A DNA stretch of 64,000 nucleotides, from the NCBI RefSeq assembly GCF_000714815.1, contig NZ_JMIH01000034.1, positions 1-64,000 on the forward strand. Direction: 5' to 3'. The position numbers were made by a program, and so were the translations under genes. Source of the DNA: Anditalea andensis. GTDB lineage: Bacteria > Bacteroidota > Bacteroidia > Cytophagales > Cyclobacteriaceae. The notes below the pieces were generated by a model, which saw nothing but the letters and a program-made list of their open reading frames with translations, was not told the origin of the DNA and ran no database searches. Shown one piece after another: positions 54,874-63,348 of this stretch (the stretch's first letter is position 1; every line of letters starts with the position of its first letter).

Positions 54874-55101
54874 TTAATTTATAATATGAAACTCATCTAA
54901 TGTAATAAAATTGTTTTCATCCTTGTATCTCTCAAATGCAGCGCCTATTATTTTACGAGAGTCTTTTCTAATATTAGCCATCATGGTAGACATATTTTCG
55001 AATGGGATGATCTATAAAGCGTCTTCAGGGCCAAACTATCGAATATCGGTGCAGCCAGGCGGAAACTGTAGCTCCAATGTAGAGATAAAATAGTAGCCTG
55101 A
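54874..55101 (-). pseudogene. Nudix-like gene remnant (decayed copy)
   Basis: Reading the minus strand up to the stop at 54874 gives 'LQFPPGCTDIR', a TAG, 'FGPEDAL', a second TAG, 'IIPFENMSTMM', then 'KIIGAAFERYKDENN' and 'FITLDEFHIIN'. This aligns with the C-terminal half of the protein at 57037-57570 (LQIPPDCTDIRWFSYEEALQ, then VIPYENM and KIIGAAFERYKDENN). The two stops replace a Trp and a Gln codon. The N-terminal half is missing. Confidence 0.88.
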
Positions 55102-55197
55102 AAAACCTTCTCACTGCCCTCTCCTACCTTTAGATCAACTACATCCTTTTGCGATATTCAAAAAATTTTTTAAATTCCCATGATTATCTTATGCCAT

Positions 55198-56445
55198 ATG
55201 AAAAATTCAGGTCAAAACATCCGTCTTTTTACCAAAGCATTTTTTAGCATTTATATTTTTATTTATGTCTTTCCCTTCCCTATAAGTTATGTTCCTTATG
55301 GCTATCTTTTTATCACCAGACATTTGGACTGGGTAAAAGGGCAGCTGAACCTGTTATTTGCTAAAAAGGTCTTTGGAATCAATGATATCATCTTTAATCC
55401 TATGAACGGAAGTGGGGATACCACTCTGGATTATGTGGCACTGGCCAGTTATTCCATTATAGCATTAGCTACTGCTGTACTGCTTGTTTTACTAGTCAGT
55501 GGAAAAATCGATAAGCTATACAGTTTTATGCTTACATATGCCCGATACTTTGTCGGGCTCACCCTAATATCATATGGAGTGGTCAAATTTCTTATTGGCC
55601 AGTTTCCGGGCCCAAGCTATTTTTCATTAGAGTCCACTTTTGGAGATTTCTCTCCTATGGGTCTCGCATGGAGATTTTTTGGGTATTCAGATCTTTATAA
55701 AGGCTTTATGGGAGTGGCAGAAATTCTGGCAGGTTTTCTATTACTGATCAGAAGAACAAAAGTCCTGGGAGCCTTGATAACCATAAGTGTCACTGTTAAT
55801 ATTTTTCTGGTTAACTTATCATTTGACGTTCCAGTAAAACTTTTCTCAGGACATCTTTTATTCTTTTCTATTCTGATAGTATTTCCTTATATCTCTAAGT
55901 TAGCTTCATTCTTTCTACTTCATCAACCAGCGCAGATATCTGATGACCGATACACTTTTGATAAAAAATGGAAAAGGTTGATCTATATCAGCATAAAGGT
56001 AATACTTATTGTCCTTTTACCCATAACCATGGTAACAAGTCATGTAGCCAGTCAAAAAATGAGGGTATATCTGAATGAATGGGAAGGGATATATGATGTA
56101 CAGTCCACCAGTTCATTAACAGAACATTCCATGGATTCTTTATTGAGCATTCAAAAAATAATCGTCCAGGGAAAATCTATCATGACTGTGGACAGCCATA
56201 AATCAAAGCAGTATTACACTATAGACAACATTTGGAATGAAGGGGAAATTAACTTTATAAAAGATGGGGATCAGGAAGATCCCTTTACATTGTTCATTTC
56301 AGAAAAAGAAAACCTTGATTTTCTGATTTCTTGGAAAATGGATGGCGCGAATGTAGAATACATTACTAAGAGAAAGTTAAAACAGGATTATCTTTTGGTG
56401 AACAGGGGTTTTCATTGGATCAACGAGATTCCGTTTAACCGATAA
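55198..56445 (+). CDS. DoxX-like multi-pass membrane protein
   Basis: This protein of about 415 residues has roughly seven membrane helices in its first 270 residues and a soluble tail of about 140. 'YARYFVGLTLISYGVVKFLI' and 'DLYKGFMGVAEILAGFLLLI' with 'RRTKVLGALITISVTVNIFL' look like the DoxX/SURF4-type helix bundle. The tail ('RVYLNEWEGIYDVQSTSSL' onwards) is probably periplasmic. I prefer ATG 55198 (MKNSGQNIRL) to 55180 because the extra residues are hydrophobic and atypical. It lies on the plus strand between the two copies of the duplicated GNAT/Nudix-like module. Function is unknown. Confidence 0.7.
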   Translation: MKNSGQNIRLFTKAFFSIYIFIYVFPFPISYVPYGYLFITRHLDWVKGQLNLLFAKKVFGINDIIFNPMNGSGDTTLDYVALASYSIIALATAVLLVLLVSGKIDKLYSFMLTYARYFVGLTLISYGVVKFLIGQFPGPSYFSLESTFGDFSPMGLAWRFFGYSDLYKGFMGVAEILAGFLLLIRRTKVLGALITISVTVNIFLVNLSFDVPVKLFSGHLLFFSILIVFPYISKLASFFLLHQPAQISDDRYTFDKKWKRLIYISIKVILIVLLPITMVTSHVASQKMRVYLNEWEGIYDVQSTSSLTEHSMDSLLSIQKIIVQGKSIMTVDSHKSKQYYTIDNIWNEGEINFIKDGDQEDPFTLFISEKENLDFLISWKMDGANVEYITKRKLKQDYLLVNRGFHWINEIPFNR

Positions 56446-56464
56446 ACTATAAGAAACCAAAAAA

Positions 56465-56998
56465 TTAAATTCTTACGTCAAGCCTTTTTTCATTAGGAGA
56501 TAAAAATCCTTGCATAGTGGATATTGTCTTTTCCATTTTGTAGTTAATAATCTCTAGACTTTCATGGATATTTTTTTGTTCTTTTACAGTTTTGAACGCC
56601 ACCATCTAAAAAAGCAACTTGGCTTTTTTACTTACATTAGCTTGCAGCACTAAAATTTTTATTCTGATGCCTTCATTTTAAATTTCGCAATAAAGTTTAG
56701 CTACAATACCCATTTTTTGATAATCTATATGGACAAAAAGCAGATCAATAAGATCATTCTCATCTAGGGAAGCGAAACCCAACATTATATGATCGTGTTC
56801 AGCGACATGAAAATAGTGCCTGTCTATTTTGGTTGCCCAGCGTTCTGATTTTTTTGAGGCAGAAGCCCATGCCTCTACCTATACCGGTGAATAGTAGTCC
56901 ATACTGATAGCCATAATTGTTTCTACAAACAGTTTTTAAATCTCTGATACGTCGCTAAAATTGGCTGCCCTAAATGATATACTAAAATCGTTCTTCAA
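56465..56998 (-). pseudogene. GNAT acetyltransferase remnant (decayed copy)
   Basis: The minus strand reads 'FSISFRAANFSDVSEI', stop, 'KLFVETIMAISMDYYSPV', stop, 'VEAWASASKKSERWATKID', then 'FASLDENDLIDLLFVHIDYQ', 'KMGIVAKLYCEI', stop, and later 'EQKNIHESLEIINYKMEK'. It aligns along its length with the intact GNAT at 54293-54787 and carries at least four in-frame stops with no frameshift needed over long parts. The start codon position has TTG. The 3' end (56465) lies 20 bases past the DoxX-like gene end. Confidence 0.9.
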
Positions 56999-57036
56999 CT
57001 TATAATGGAATAAGCTATATAATAGTAAATTCCTAT

Positions 57037-57570
57037 TTAATTCATAACATGAAAATTCTCCAAGGTAATGAACTGGGTCATATTATTTTCATCTTTATAT
57101 CTCTCAAAAGCTGCCCCTATAATTTTCCCAGGGTTCTTTTTGATTTCTTTCAACATAGTGGTCATGTTTTCGTAAGGTATAACTTGTAAAGCCTCTTCGT
57201 AGCTAAACCATCTTATATCGGTACAGTCCGGTGGAATCTGTAATTCGCCCCCGGCATAGTTAGCATGATAATAATGCATCATAGTCAAGAAGGGCACTCC
57301 CCTCCATCGCTGAGTATACATTCCGCTCAACCTTGGTTCTCTGATAGTAATTCCCATATCTAACCCCATCCCATCCAAAAATACTTTGATAGATAAAGGA
57401 TCATTGTATCTCTCTCCGACTATTTCCCACTCCCCGTTCCATTTGACCAAAAGCACCTGGTCTTTATCATTGGTTACATACAGTTTGAAAAAAGAATAGT
57501 TATCGGATTTGTCTTGGGCCTGTGCGTTTATGTAAGTTAGAAAAAAGAGGATGGATAAAAATTTTTTAAT
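57037..57570 (-). CDS. Secreted Nudix-like protein with a non-ATG start
   Basis: The open frame extends upstream of a GTG at 57456 to encode 'KKFLSILFFLTYINAQAQ', an evident signal peptide, followed by 'DKSDNYSFFKLYVTNDKDQ'. At the expected start (57568-57570) the codon is ATT where ATG-AAA-AAA would be normal, so the gene uses a rare start or has lost it. The mature part reads like a Nudix fold (LLVKWNGEWEIVGERYND, then DIRWFSYEEALQVIP), but the Nudix box GX5EX7REUXEEXGU is not present, so pyrophosphatase activity is unlikely. A decayed paralogue is at 54874-55101. The length would be 177 residues. Confidence 0.65.
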   Translation of the reverse strand: MKKFLSILFFLTYINAQAQDKSDNYSFFKLYVTNDKDQVLLVKWNGEWEIVGERYNDPLSIKVFLDGMGLDMGITIREPRLSGMYTQRWRGVPFLTMMHYYHANYAGGELQIPPDCTDIRWFSYEEALQVIPYENMTTMLKEIKKNPGKIIGAAFERYKDENNMTQFITLENFHVMN

Positions 57571-57670
57571 TGATTGTGAGTTTATAAGGCTAAATATTAT
57601 CTAATTAAAATGTGAAATGGTTAAACAATTTGTTTTTAAATATTGAAACTATTCTTTCATCTATTATTGA

Positions 57671-60112
57671 CTATTCGCTTCTTAAAGCATTGACGGGATT
57701 CATTAATGCAGTTTTAGAAGCTTGATAGCTTACAGTCACCAGAGCTATAGTGAATGTTATTATCCCTGAACCTAGAAAATACCACCATTCTAAATCGATT
57801 CTGAAAGCGAATCTCTGAAGATAATCATCCATCAAAAGAAAAATAATTGGGGTGGCTAAAGTTATCGCTACCAAAATCAATTTGATAAAATCCCATGAAA
57901 GTAAAGTAATAATACCTGTTATAGAGGCTCCAACCAGCTTTCTAATACCGATTTCTTTGGTCCTTTGCTGAGCTGCGAGTAATACCAACCCATATAAGCC
58001 CAGACATCCAATTAGGATAGCTAAACCTGAAGCGACTTGCAAAACTTGAAAGAGATAATTTTCTAATCTATAGAAATCATCTAGTTTTTCATTCAAAAAT
58101 TCTATTGACATTTTTTCGTCTGGATAAACCTTTTGCCATGATGCCTTAATATCATCATTTAAATTAGCATAATTTATATTTTCGCTAATGCCAATGTTAG
58201 TTTCATCAAGAAAATTACTGCCCCCAAATACCATTATACACGGCATTATTTCCTCCTGAAGGGCATTGTTATGAAAATCCTTAACCACAGCTATAATAGA
58301 GGCAGTCCCTTCATTTGTCAATAGGTCCATTCCTATTGCTTCCTCAGGGGTCAAACCCAAGTTCTGGACTAAATTTTCGTTTACTATTAGGCCATCGGAT
58401 AAGTTATATTCATCTTTAAATGGCATCATCTGACCTGCCTCTAGCGAAATCTGAAAAAGACTGATATATTCTCTGTCAATAAATTTTAACTCAGTACCCC
58501 TTCTCATTTCCACAGGTTCATGCGAAAGTCTAAAGCTGCTTCCATACTGCCTTTCATGAGTAGTGGGTGCTCCCGATGAAAAACTAACCTGATTTATAGC
58601 AGGTATTTGTAAAAGGCTTTGACGAAATGCTTCTCTTTTCTGAGTATTCAAATCCTGAAGTTTAATTGACAAAATATCATCCTTTTTGTAACCTAAATCT
58701 TTTTTTTGTATAAAATTCATTTGGTTGGACATGATAAGCGTTCCAGCTATAAGTGCTTGTGCAATAGCAAACTGAAAAACAATCATTGAGTGTCGAAAAG
58801 ACAAACCATTGCCACTAGCAAGACTCAACCTATTTTTTAAAGCCATAATGGGCGTAAACTGAGTCATCACGATACCTGGATATCCTCCCGCCAAGAAAGT
58901 GGTGGCACATATTAACACAATGCTCAATAAGTAAAACTCCAGATCTATTGGAAATTCAAAAGTGGCAAAGTCAATAATTTCATTAATAACCCCTATGACC
59001 CAATTCCCGATGAAGAATGCCGCGATAAAAGCTAAAGTGGAAGTTAGTAACGCTTCACTCATATGTTGGAAGAAAAGCTGTTGTTTTGTACTTCCAAGAA
59101 CTTTCCTGATTCCTACCTCTCTAGCTCTTTTTATGGATAATGCAGTAGCCAGGTTAATATAATTTAGGCAAGATATTAATATGAGTACAAAGGCCAGTAA
59201 CCATAATCCATTAATTATACTTTGGCTGGTAACATAGCTACCCGGGCTACTTCCATACAAAGTTTCGGTATGAATTTCACTAAGTGGTTGAAGATGATAA
59301 GCGATCCTTTCATTATCTTCCTTACTTAAAAACTGAGATTTTAGAGTTGCTATTTTTTCAGTCAATTGAGTAGGATCGGTTCCTGGTGGGATCACCAGGT
59401 ATGTAGTACCTTGATGATTTCCTTCCCAACTTTCAGCCTGACTTTTATTATTACCTTTAAAATATTCATAGGGTAGAAGAATTTCAAAGGGCATACTGGA
59501 ATTTAAAGGAGGATTCTGTATGATACCGCTTACCATCATGGACGCATGCTCATTCAGTACAAGCGACTGACCGATGACATTGGCAGGAGTATCGGCTACC
59601 TTCCCAAAGTATCTTTTCGCTGCTTTTAAGGTCAACACTACGGAATTTGGATGCTCAAATGCTTTGTCTTGATCTCCACCTATCCAAATTTCCCCATCTG
59701 CATACGCCCCTTTATAATCAAAAACATCAAAATACATAGGATCAACAAACCATATCTTATCTTCTTCATAATTAAGTTGGTTTTCGGCTTTTGTAGACGA
59801 AAGCTTAGCGGTGATTGGACCAGAGGTTTGGGTTACTATCAATTCTGGAAATGCCTGGCGTAAAGCGTCTGCCAATGGATATGCAGTGGTGTTCCAATAC
59901 TGCATACCATCTGACGTTTTGTTATGGTGTACTACTCTGTATGTTTGGTCAGCGTTGGTATGAAAAGCATCAAATCCCGATTCATAATGCAAAATGGTAT
60001 AGATCACTAAAGCCCCCGCAATACCCAGTGTTAAACTCATCACATTAATAAAAGTATTAACCTTCTGTCTCAAAAGATTTCTATAGGCAATCTTAAAATA
60101 ATTTTTCCACAT
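57671..60112 (-). CDS. FtsX/MacB-type ABC permease
   Basis: This 813-residue inner-membrane permease has two MacB_PCD plus FtsX units. The first helix is 'VNTFINVMSLTLGIAGALVI', and the coupling loops are 'ALSIKRAREVGIRKVLGSTK' (about 335) and 'LLAAQQRTKEIGIRKLVGAS' (about 715); the C-terminus 'YQASKTALMNPVNALRSE' is classic. Unlike the protein at 49443-52070 it lacks the prefix domain and has no PadR partner. No ATPase gene is adjacent. Start choice is clear (MWKNYFKIAYRNLLRQKVN). Confidence 0.93.
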   Translation of the reverse strand: MWKNYFKIAYRNLLRQKVNTFINVMSLTLGIAGALVIYTILHYESGFDAFHTNADQTYRVVHHNKTSDGMQYWNTTAYPLADALRQAFPELIVTQTSGPITAKLSSTKAENQLNYEEDKIWFVDPMYFDVFDYKGAYADGEIWIGGDQDKAFEHPNSVVLTLKAAKRYFGKVADTPANVIGQSLVLNEHASMMVSGIIQNPPLNSSMPFEILLPYEYFKGNNKSQAESWEGNHQGTTYLVIPPGTDPTQLTEKIATLKSQFLSKEDNERIAYHLQPLSEIHTETLYGSSPGSYVTSQSIINGLWLLAFVLILISCLNYINLATALSIKRAREVGIRKVLGSTKQQLFFQHMSEALLTSTLAFIAAFFIGNWVIGVINEIIDFATFEFPIDLEFYLLSIVLICATTFLAGGYPGIVMTQFTPIMALKNRLSLASGNGLSFRHSMIVFQFAIAQALIAGTLIMSNQMNFIQKKDLGYKKDDILSIKLQDLNTQKREAFRQSLLQIPAINQVSFSSGAPTTHERQYGSSFRLSHEPVEMRRGTELKFIDREYISLFQISLEAGQMMPFKDEYNLSDGLIVNENLVQNLGLTPEEAIGMDLLTNEGTASIIAVVKDFHNNALQEEIMPCIMVFGGSNFLDETNIGISENINYANLNDDIKASWQKVYPDEKMSIEFLNEKLDDFYRLENYLFQVLQVASGLAILIGCLGLYGLVLLAAQQRTKEIGIRKLVGASITGIITLLSWDFIKLILVAITLATPIIFLLMDDYLQRFAFRIDLEWWYFLGSGIITFTIALVTVSYQASKTALMNPVNALRSE

Positions 60113-60281
60113 AGATTATAATAATTCCTCTCTTAAAATAATCTGGCTCTTCCATTCCCATGCCATCAAAAAAATCAATTTAAATGCGTAGAAACCCTTT
60201 TCAATACTTAGCTGTCAATTAATCCGACCATTTTTGCCCGAAAGCGGACATTGGAAATTGTTTGAGCTCCTACATGTGGCA

Positions 60282-61934
60282 TCAAAGTTTATTTACCCCT
60301 AGCATCCTACTTACTTTTTGCGCTTCATCTAAAACTTCGCTGGGGTAGTTTGATAATTCTAATATCTTGATAGCATTTCTGGTTTTTAATTGCCCCGACT
60401 TGATACTGTGATCAAAATGAAGCGCTTTGTTTTCGACCGTTTCTGTAAAGTGGTACAGGTCATATTCCTGTTCCAGCATTTCAGCCAATTCAATATCGTG
60501 GGTAGCAACCAACACCATGTTATCATTGCGATTTAAATAGGATAGAATAGCCTTGGCAGCGGCTATCCTTTCTATGGTATTGGTCCCCTTGAAAACTTCA
60601 TCTAATACAAACAGATTTTGGTGTGAAGACTTTACTTGTTCTAGTAAGTTTGCCATTATACTCACCTCCTGAAAATAATAACTCTTACCATCTAATAGGT
60701 CATCGTTAATTTTGATAGTTGAAAATTGCTTTAGGATCGGGGAAGTAAACTCGTCAGCAAAACATGTATAAATGGTTTGACCCAAAACTGAATTTATAAT
60801 CATGGATCTTAAAAATGTAGACTTTCCCGACATGTTAGAACCGGTAATAAGAATGCTTTTGTTTTTTATCGTCAAGCTATTTTTTACACAGTTTTTTACT
60901 AAAGGATGATAGACGTTTTTGGCAATAATTTCTTTTCTGGGAGAGACAAAATTCGGTACGCAGGTTTTTTCCTTACCAGCCCGTAAAGAGGCTATCGAAA
61001 TTGAAGCATCAATATTTCCAACATATCTGAAAAGATTAAGAATAGAAGATTTTTTGTTTTCCAATTCTGAGGTTATTCTGTAAAGTGCAAATACCTCTAT
61101 TAAAAAAATACCTTTAATTAATTCAACGATATAGTTTACCAAAAAGCTTAATTCTGATTTGATTCCACTGGCTGTTTCTAAGTTGATCAGCCTTACTTTG
61201 TGTTGAAATGATTTTAGGTTATAAATACTTTCTTCAATCGATTTGTCTCGGAATGGATCGCCCTTTTTCTGTAAGGATTTCGAAACATTAATTAGGCGGT
61301 TCAGTTGAGGAAATGATCTGAGAAATTGATACGTGTTATTTTTATTCCAGTAGTGTAAACACATATTTACAATTACTAGAATAAGAAACGCAATAATCAG
61401 AATGGGGAACTTGAATGATAAGATCAGTAAACTTACTAGCATATAAATATCCAAAATGAGTAGATTGTACCACTTTGGTCTTTCTAAAAGTTTGTCCTCC
61501 AGTAAGGATGGGATAAAGTAAGCTCCTTCTCTATTTAGCTTCATGAGTTCCAACTGGATATTTTCTCGCAGATGCGAATCATTTGTGAATAAATTGATAA
61601 AGGCTTCTGAATGATCTTTGGCATTATCTGTTGGTCCGATTAATTTTTTGAAGAGGAACTGCTGCCCCACTTTACTCGTAGTCCTGTCAATAAATTTAAA
61701 AATTCCGTAAATGTCTATGTCCTCGAGCGTCTGATCATTCAGACGATGAAAGCAGTCGTCTTCTACTACATCTGAATATTTGCAGATGTAATCAAAATTA
61801 AAATACTCGTTTTTAACTTTTCCCCAATTATGTCTAAGCGCTTCGATTTTCTTGTTGTCATTTCCGGATTTATTGTAATTAATAAAAATAATTATTCCCA
61901 TTATCCCAATAAAGCCTAATATTAGATACTCCAT
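60282..61934 (-). CDS. Membrane-anchored MutS-like ATPase
   Basis: This 550-residue protein has the MutS core and clamp helices and the ATPase domain: Walker A 'ITGSNMSGKSTFLRSMI' (about residue 370), 'VSIMANLLEQVKSSHQNLFV' and Walker B 'LFVLDEVFKGTNTIERIAAA', and 'VLVATHDIELAEML'. It begins with a membrane helix (residues 3-20) and has a hydrophobic pair at about 155-205, and it lacks the mismatch-binding domain I and the Smr domain. It is therefore not a mismatch repair MutS but one of the membrane MutS-like proteins of Bacteroidota with unknown role. It lies 28 bases after the M1-like peptidase gene. Confidence 0.85.
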   Translation of the reverse strand: MEYLILGFIGIMGIIIFINYNKSGNDNKKIEALRHNWGKVKNEYFNFDYICKYSDVVEDDCFHRLNDQTLEDIDIYGIFKFIDRTTSKVGQQFLFKKLIGPTDNAKDHSEAFINLFTNDSHLRENIQLELMKLNREGAYFIPSLLEDKLLERPKWYNLLILDIYMLVSLLILSFKFPILIIAFLILVIVNMCLHYWNKNNTYQFLRSFPQLNRLINVSKSLQKKGDPFRDKSIEESIYNLKSFQHKVRLINLETASGIKSELSFLVNYIVELIKGIFLIEVFALYRITSELENKKSSILNLFRYVGNIDASISIASLRAGKEKTCVPNFVSPRKEIIAKNVYHPLVKNCVKNSLTIKNKSILITGSNMSGKSTFLRSMIINSVLGQTIYTCFADEFTSPILKQFSTIKINDDLLDGKSYYFQEVSIMANLLEQVKSSHQNLFVLDEVFKGTNTIERIAAAKAILSYLNRNDNMVLVATHDIELAEMLEQEYDLYHFTETVENKALHFDHSIKSGQLKTRNAIKILELSNYPSEVLDEAQKVSRMLGVNKL

Positions 61935-61962
61935 TTGTTTTTTTCTAATTTAAAAATAGCTT

Positions 61963-63048
61963 CTAAAAAATCCCTATAAACCTGAATTTCATCAACTCCT
62001 CGAATTCCTTTCGGACCTCGACAGATGTTTGGCCCTCCAGTATTTCCAATAGATGTCCTGTGGTAGAAACTTGATCTCTGTTAACTGCCACTATAAAGTC
62101 CACAAATTTTTCGTGCCCAATGCTGTTTTCCAACTGATACAAAATATATGGTCCTTTTACATAGATCAGACCATCTCCATATTTACCAAACCTGTGCCCT
62201 CCCAAAAGAGGTGACAAATCATTTGAACGTTCTGCAAGTTTCTCTATGATTTTATTAAATTTAGCTTCTCCCTGGTCTTGACGAATGAACATCATCTCCG
62301 AATATAGGGCAAATGATTCAGAAAGCCATTTTTCAGTTGTAAGGGCATCTCCCCTATTCCACCATAAATGGGATATCTCATGGGCAAGAGTAGCGATGTC
62401 TTCAGGGGACTTAGCAAACACTATAGAAGGTTTAAATGACCTGGTGACTTTATGTTCATCGCATGATATCGGGCTGTACTGCACATAAAAGAACTGTAGC
62501 TGGTCTTCTCTGGCAAAAGTACTGTTGAAGAAATCGAAAATCCTCATAGCTGCATCTCCTACATAAGGGGCACTGTCTACATATTCAGTAAACACTCTTA
62601 CATTATTACCATCGAAAGAATTTTCATATGACCCAATCCCATTCTCTTGATTATTGCTCACCAAAATTGGATTGAAGTAGTAGGATGTGGTGCTGGATGT
62701 CAACTCCATTTCTTGAGATAATCTACCTCTGTGGACATCTATAAATGTATAGTTCATGTCATCCACCCCCGCATTGATTTTATAACCAAAATCTTCCAAT
62801 GTACTGAATACAGGCAAGAACATAAAATCCGGATCAATATCCACCTTGTTGTATTCATCAATCCAAAACCCTTTAGACGGTTTTCCTGAATATACAATTG
62901 AAAAGGAATTCTCTTCTCCTAATATTTTAAGGTTTACTCGAACAAAGGTTTCAGGCTCAACCGATTTATCAGTAGGCATGGCGCCTACCTTTAAAGAAAG
63001 TATGATTAAAGCAAAGATTAAAGAGGTAAGTCTATTCATTAGTATCAT
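61963..63048 (-). CDS. M1-like zinc aminopeptidase-family protein
   Basis: This 361-residue secreted protein has a signal peptide (about 1-23, 'LTSLIFALIILSLKVGAMP') and a gluzincin core: 'LAHEISHLWWNRGDALTTEK' (HExxH at about residue 218) and 'WLSESFALYSEMMF', whose Glu is the third zinc ligand. It is shorter than full M1 aminopeptidases (about 600-850 residues): the N-terminal beta domain is reduced and the C-terminal helical domain is missing. The GAMEN motif is not seen. A second in-frame ATG three codons in (63039) may be the true start. It pairs with the MutS-like gene 28 bases downstream. Confidence 0.85.
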   Translation of the reverse strand: MILMNRLTSLIFALIILSLKVGAMPTDKSVEPETFVRVNLKILGEENSFSIVYSGKPSKGFWIDEYNKVDIDPDFMFLPVFSTLEDFGYKINAGVDDMNYTFIDVHRGRLSQEMELTSSTTSYYFNPILVSNNQENGIGSYENSFDGNNVRVFTEYVDSAPYVGDAAMRIFDFFNSTFAREDQLQFFYVQYSPISCDEHKVTRSFKPSIVFAKSPEDIATLAHEISHLWWNRGDALTTEKWLSESFALYSEMMFIRQDQGEAKFNKIIEKLAERSNDLSPLLGGHRFGKYGDGLIYVKGPYILYQLENSIGHEKFVDFIVAVNRDQVSTTGHLLEILEGQTSVEVRKEFEELMKFRFIGIF

Positions 63049-63088
63049 TTACTTTCATCGTTTGGGCAAATTCTAAAAATCAATAGAG

Positions 63089-63113
63089 ACCTATCTCAAT
63101 ACGAAAGATAGGT
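63089..63113. terminator. Hairpin between serpin and peptidase genes
   Basis: ACCTATCT (63089-63096) pairs perfectly with AGATAGGT (63106-63113) around a 9-base loop. It lies 236 bases past the serpin stop and 41 bases before the peptidase start, on the minus strand. It could end the serpin transcript or form a 5' structure of the peptidase mRNA. Confidence 0.4.
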
Positions 63114-63348
63114 GGAAGGTCCAGGTTTTTAACATTACCCTCCTGTAATCCTACCCAACCAAATATAATTTGCAGCAATGGAAAATCAAAACTAAAGTTT
63201 TTATACAACCAATATATACAAAATCAATATCGGAACGTTCCAATATCCCTGTCCACTACTTTCACATTGTTTCAAAATATAATCCACTAAACATGCTTTT
63301 AATCCTGAAGCGAGATAAATATACTTTAGATTAGTTATCGTATTCTTA

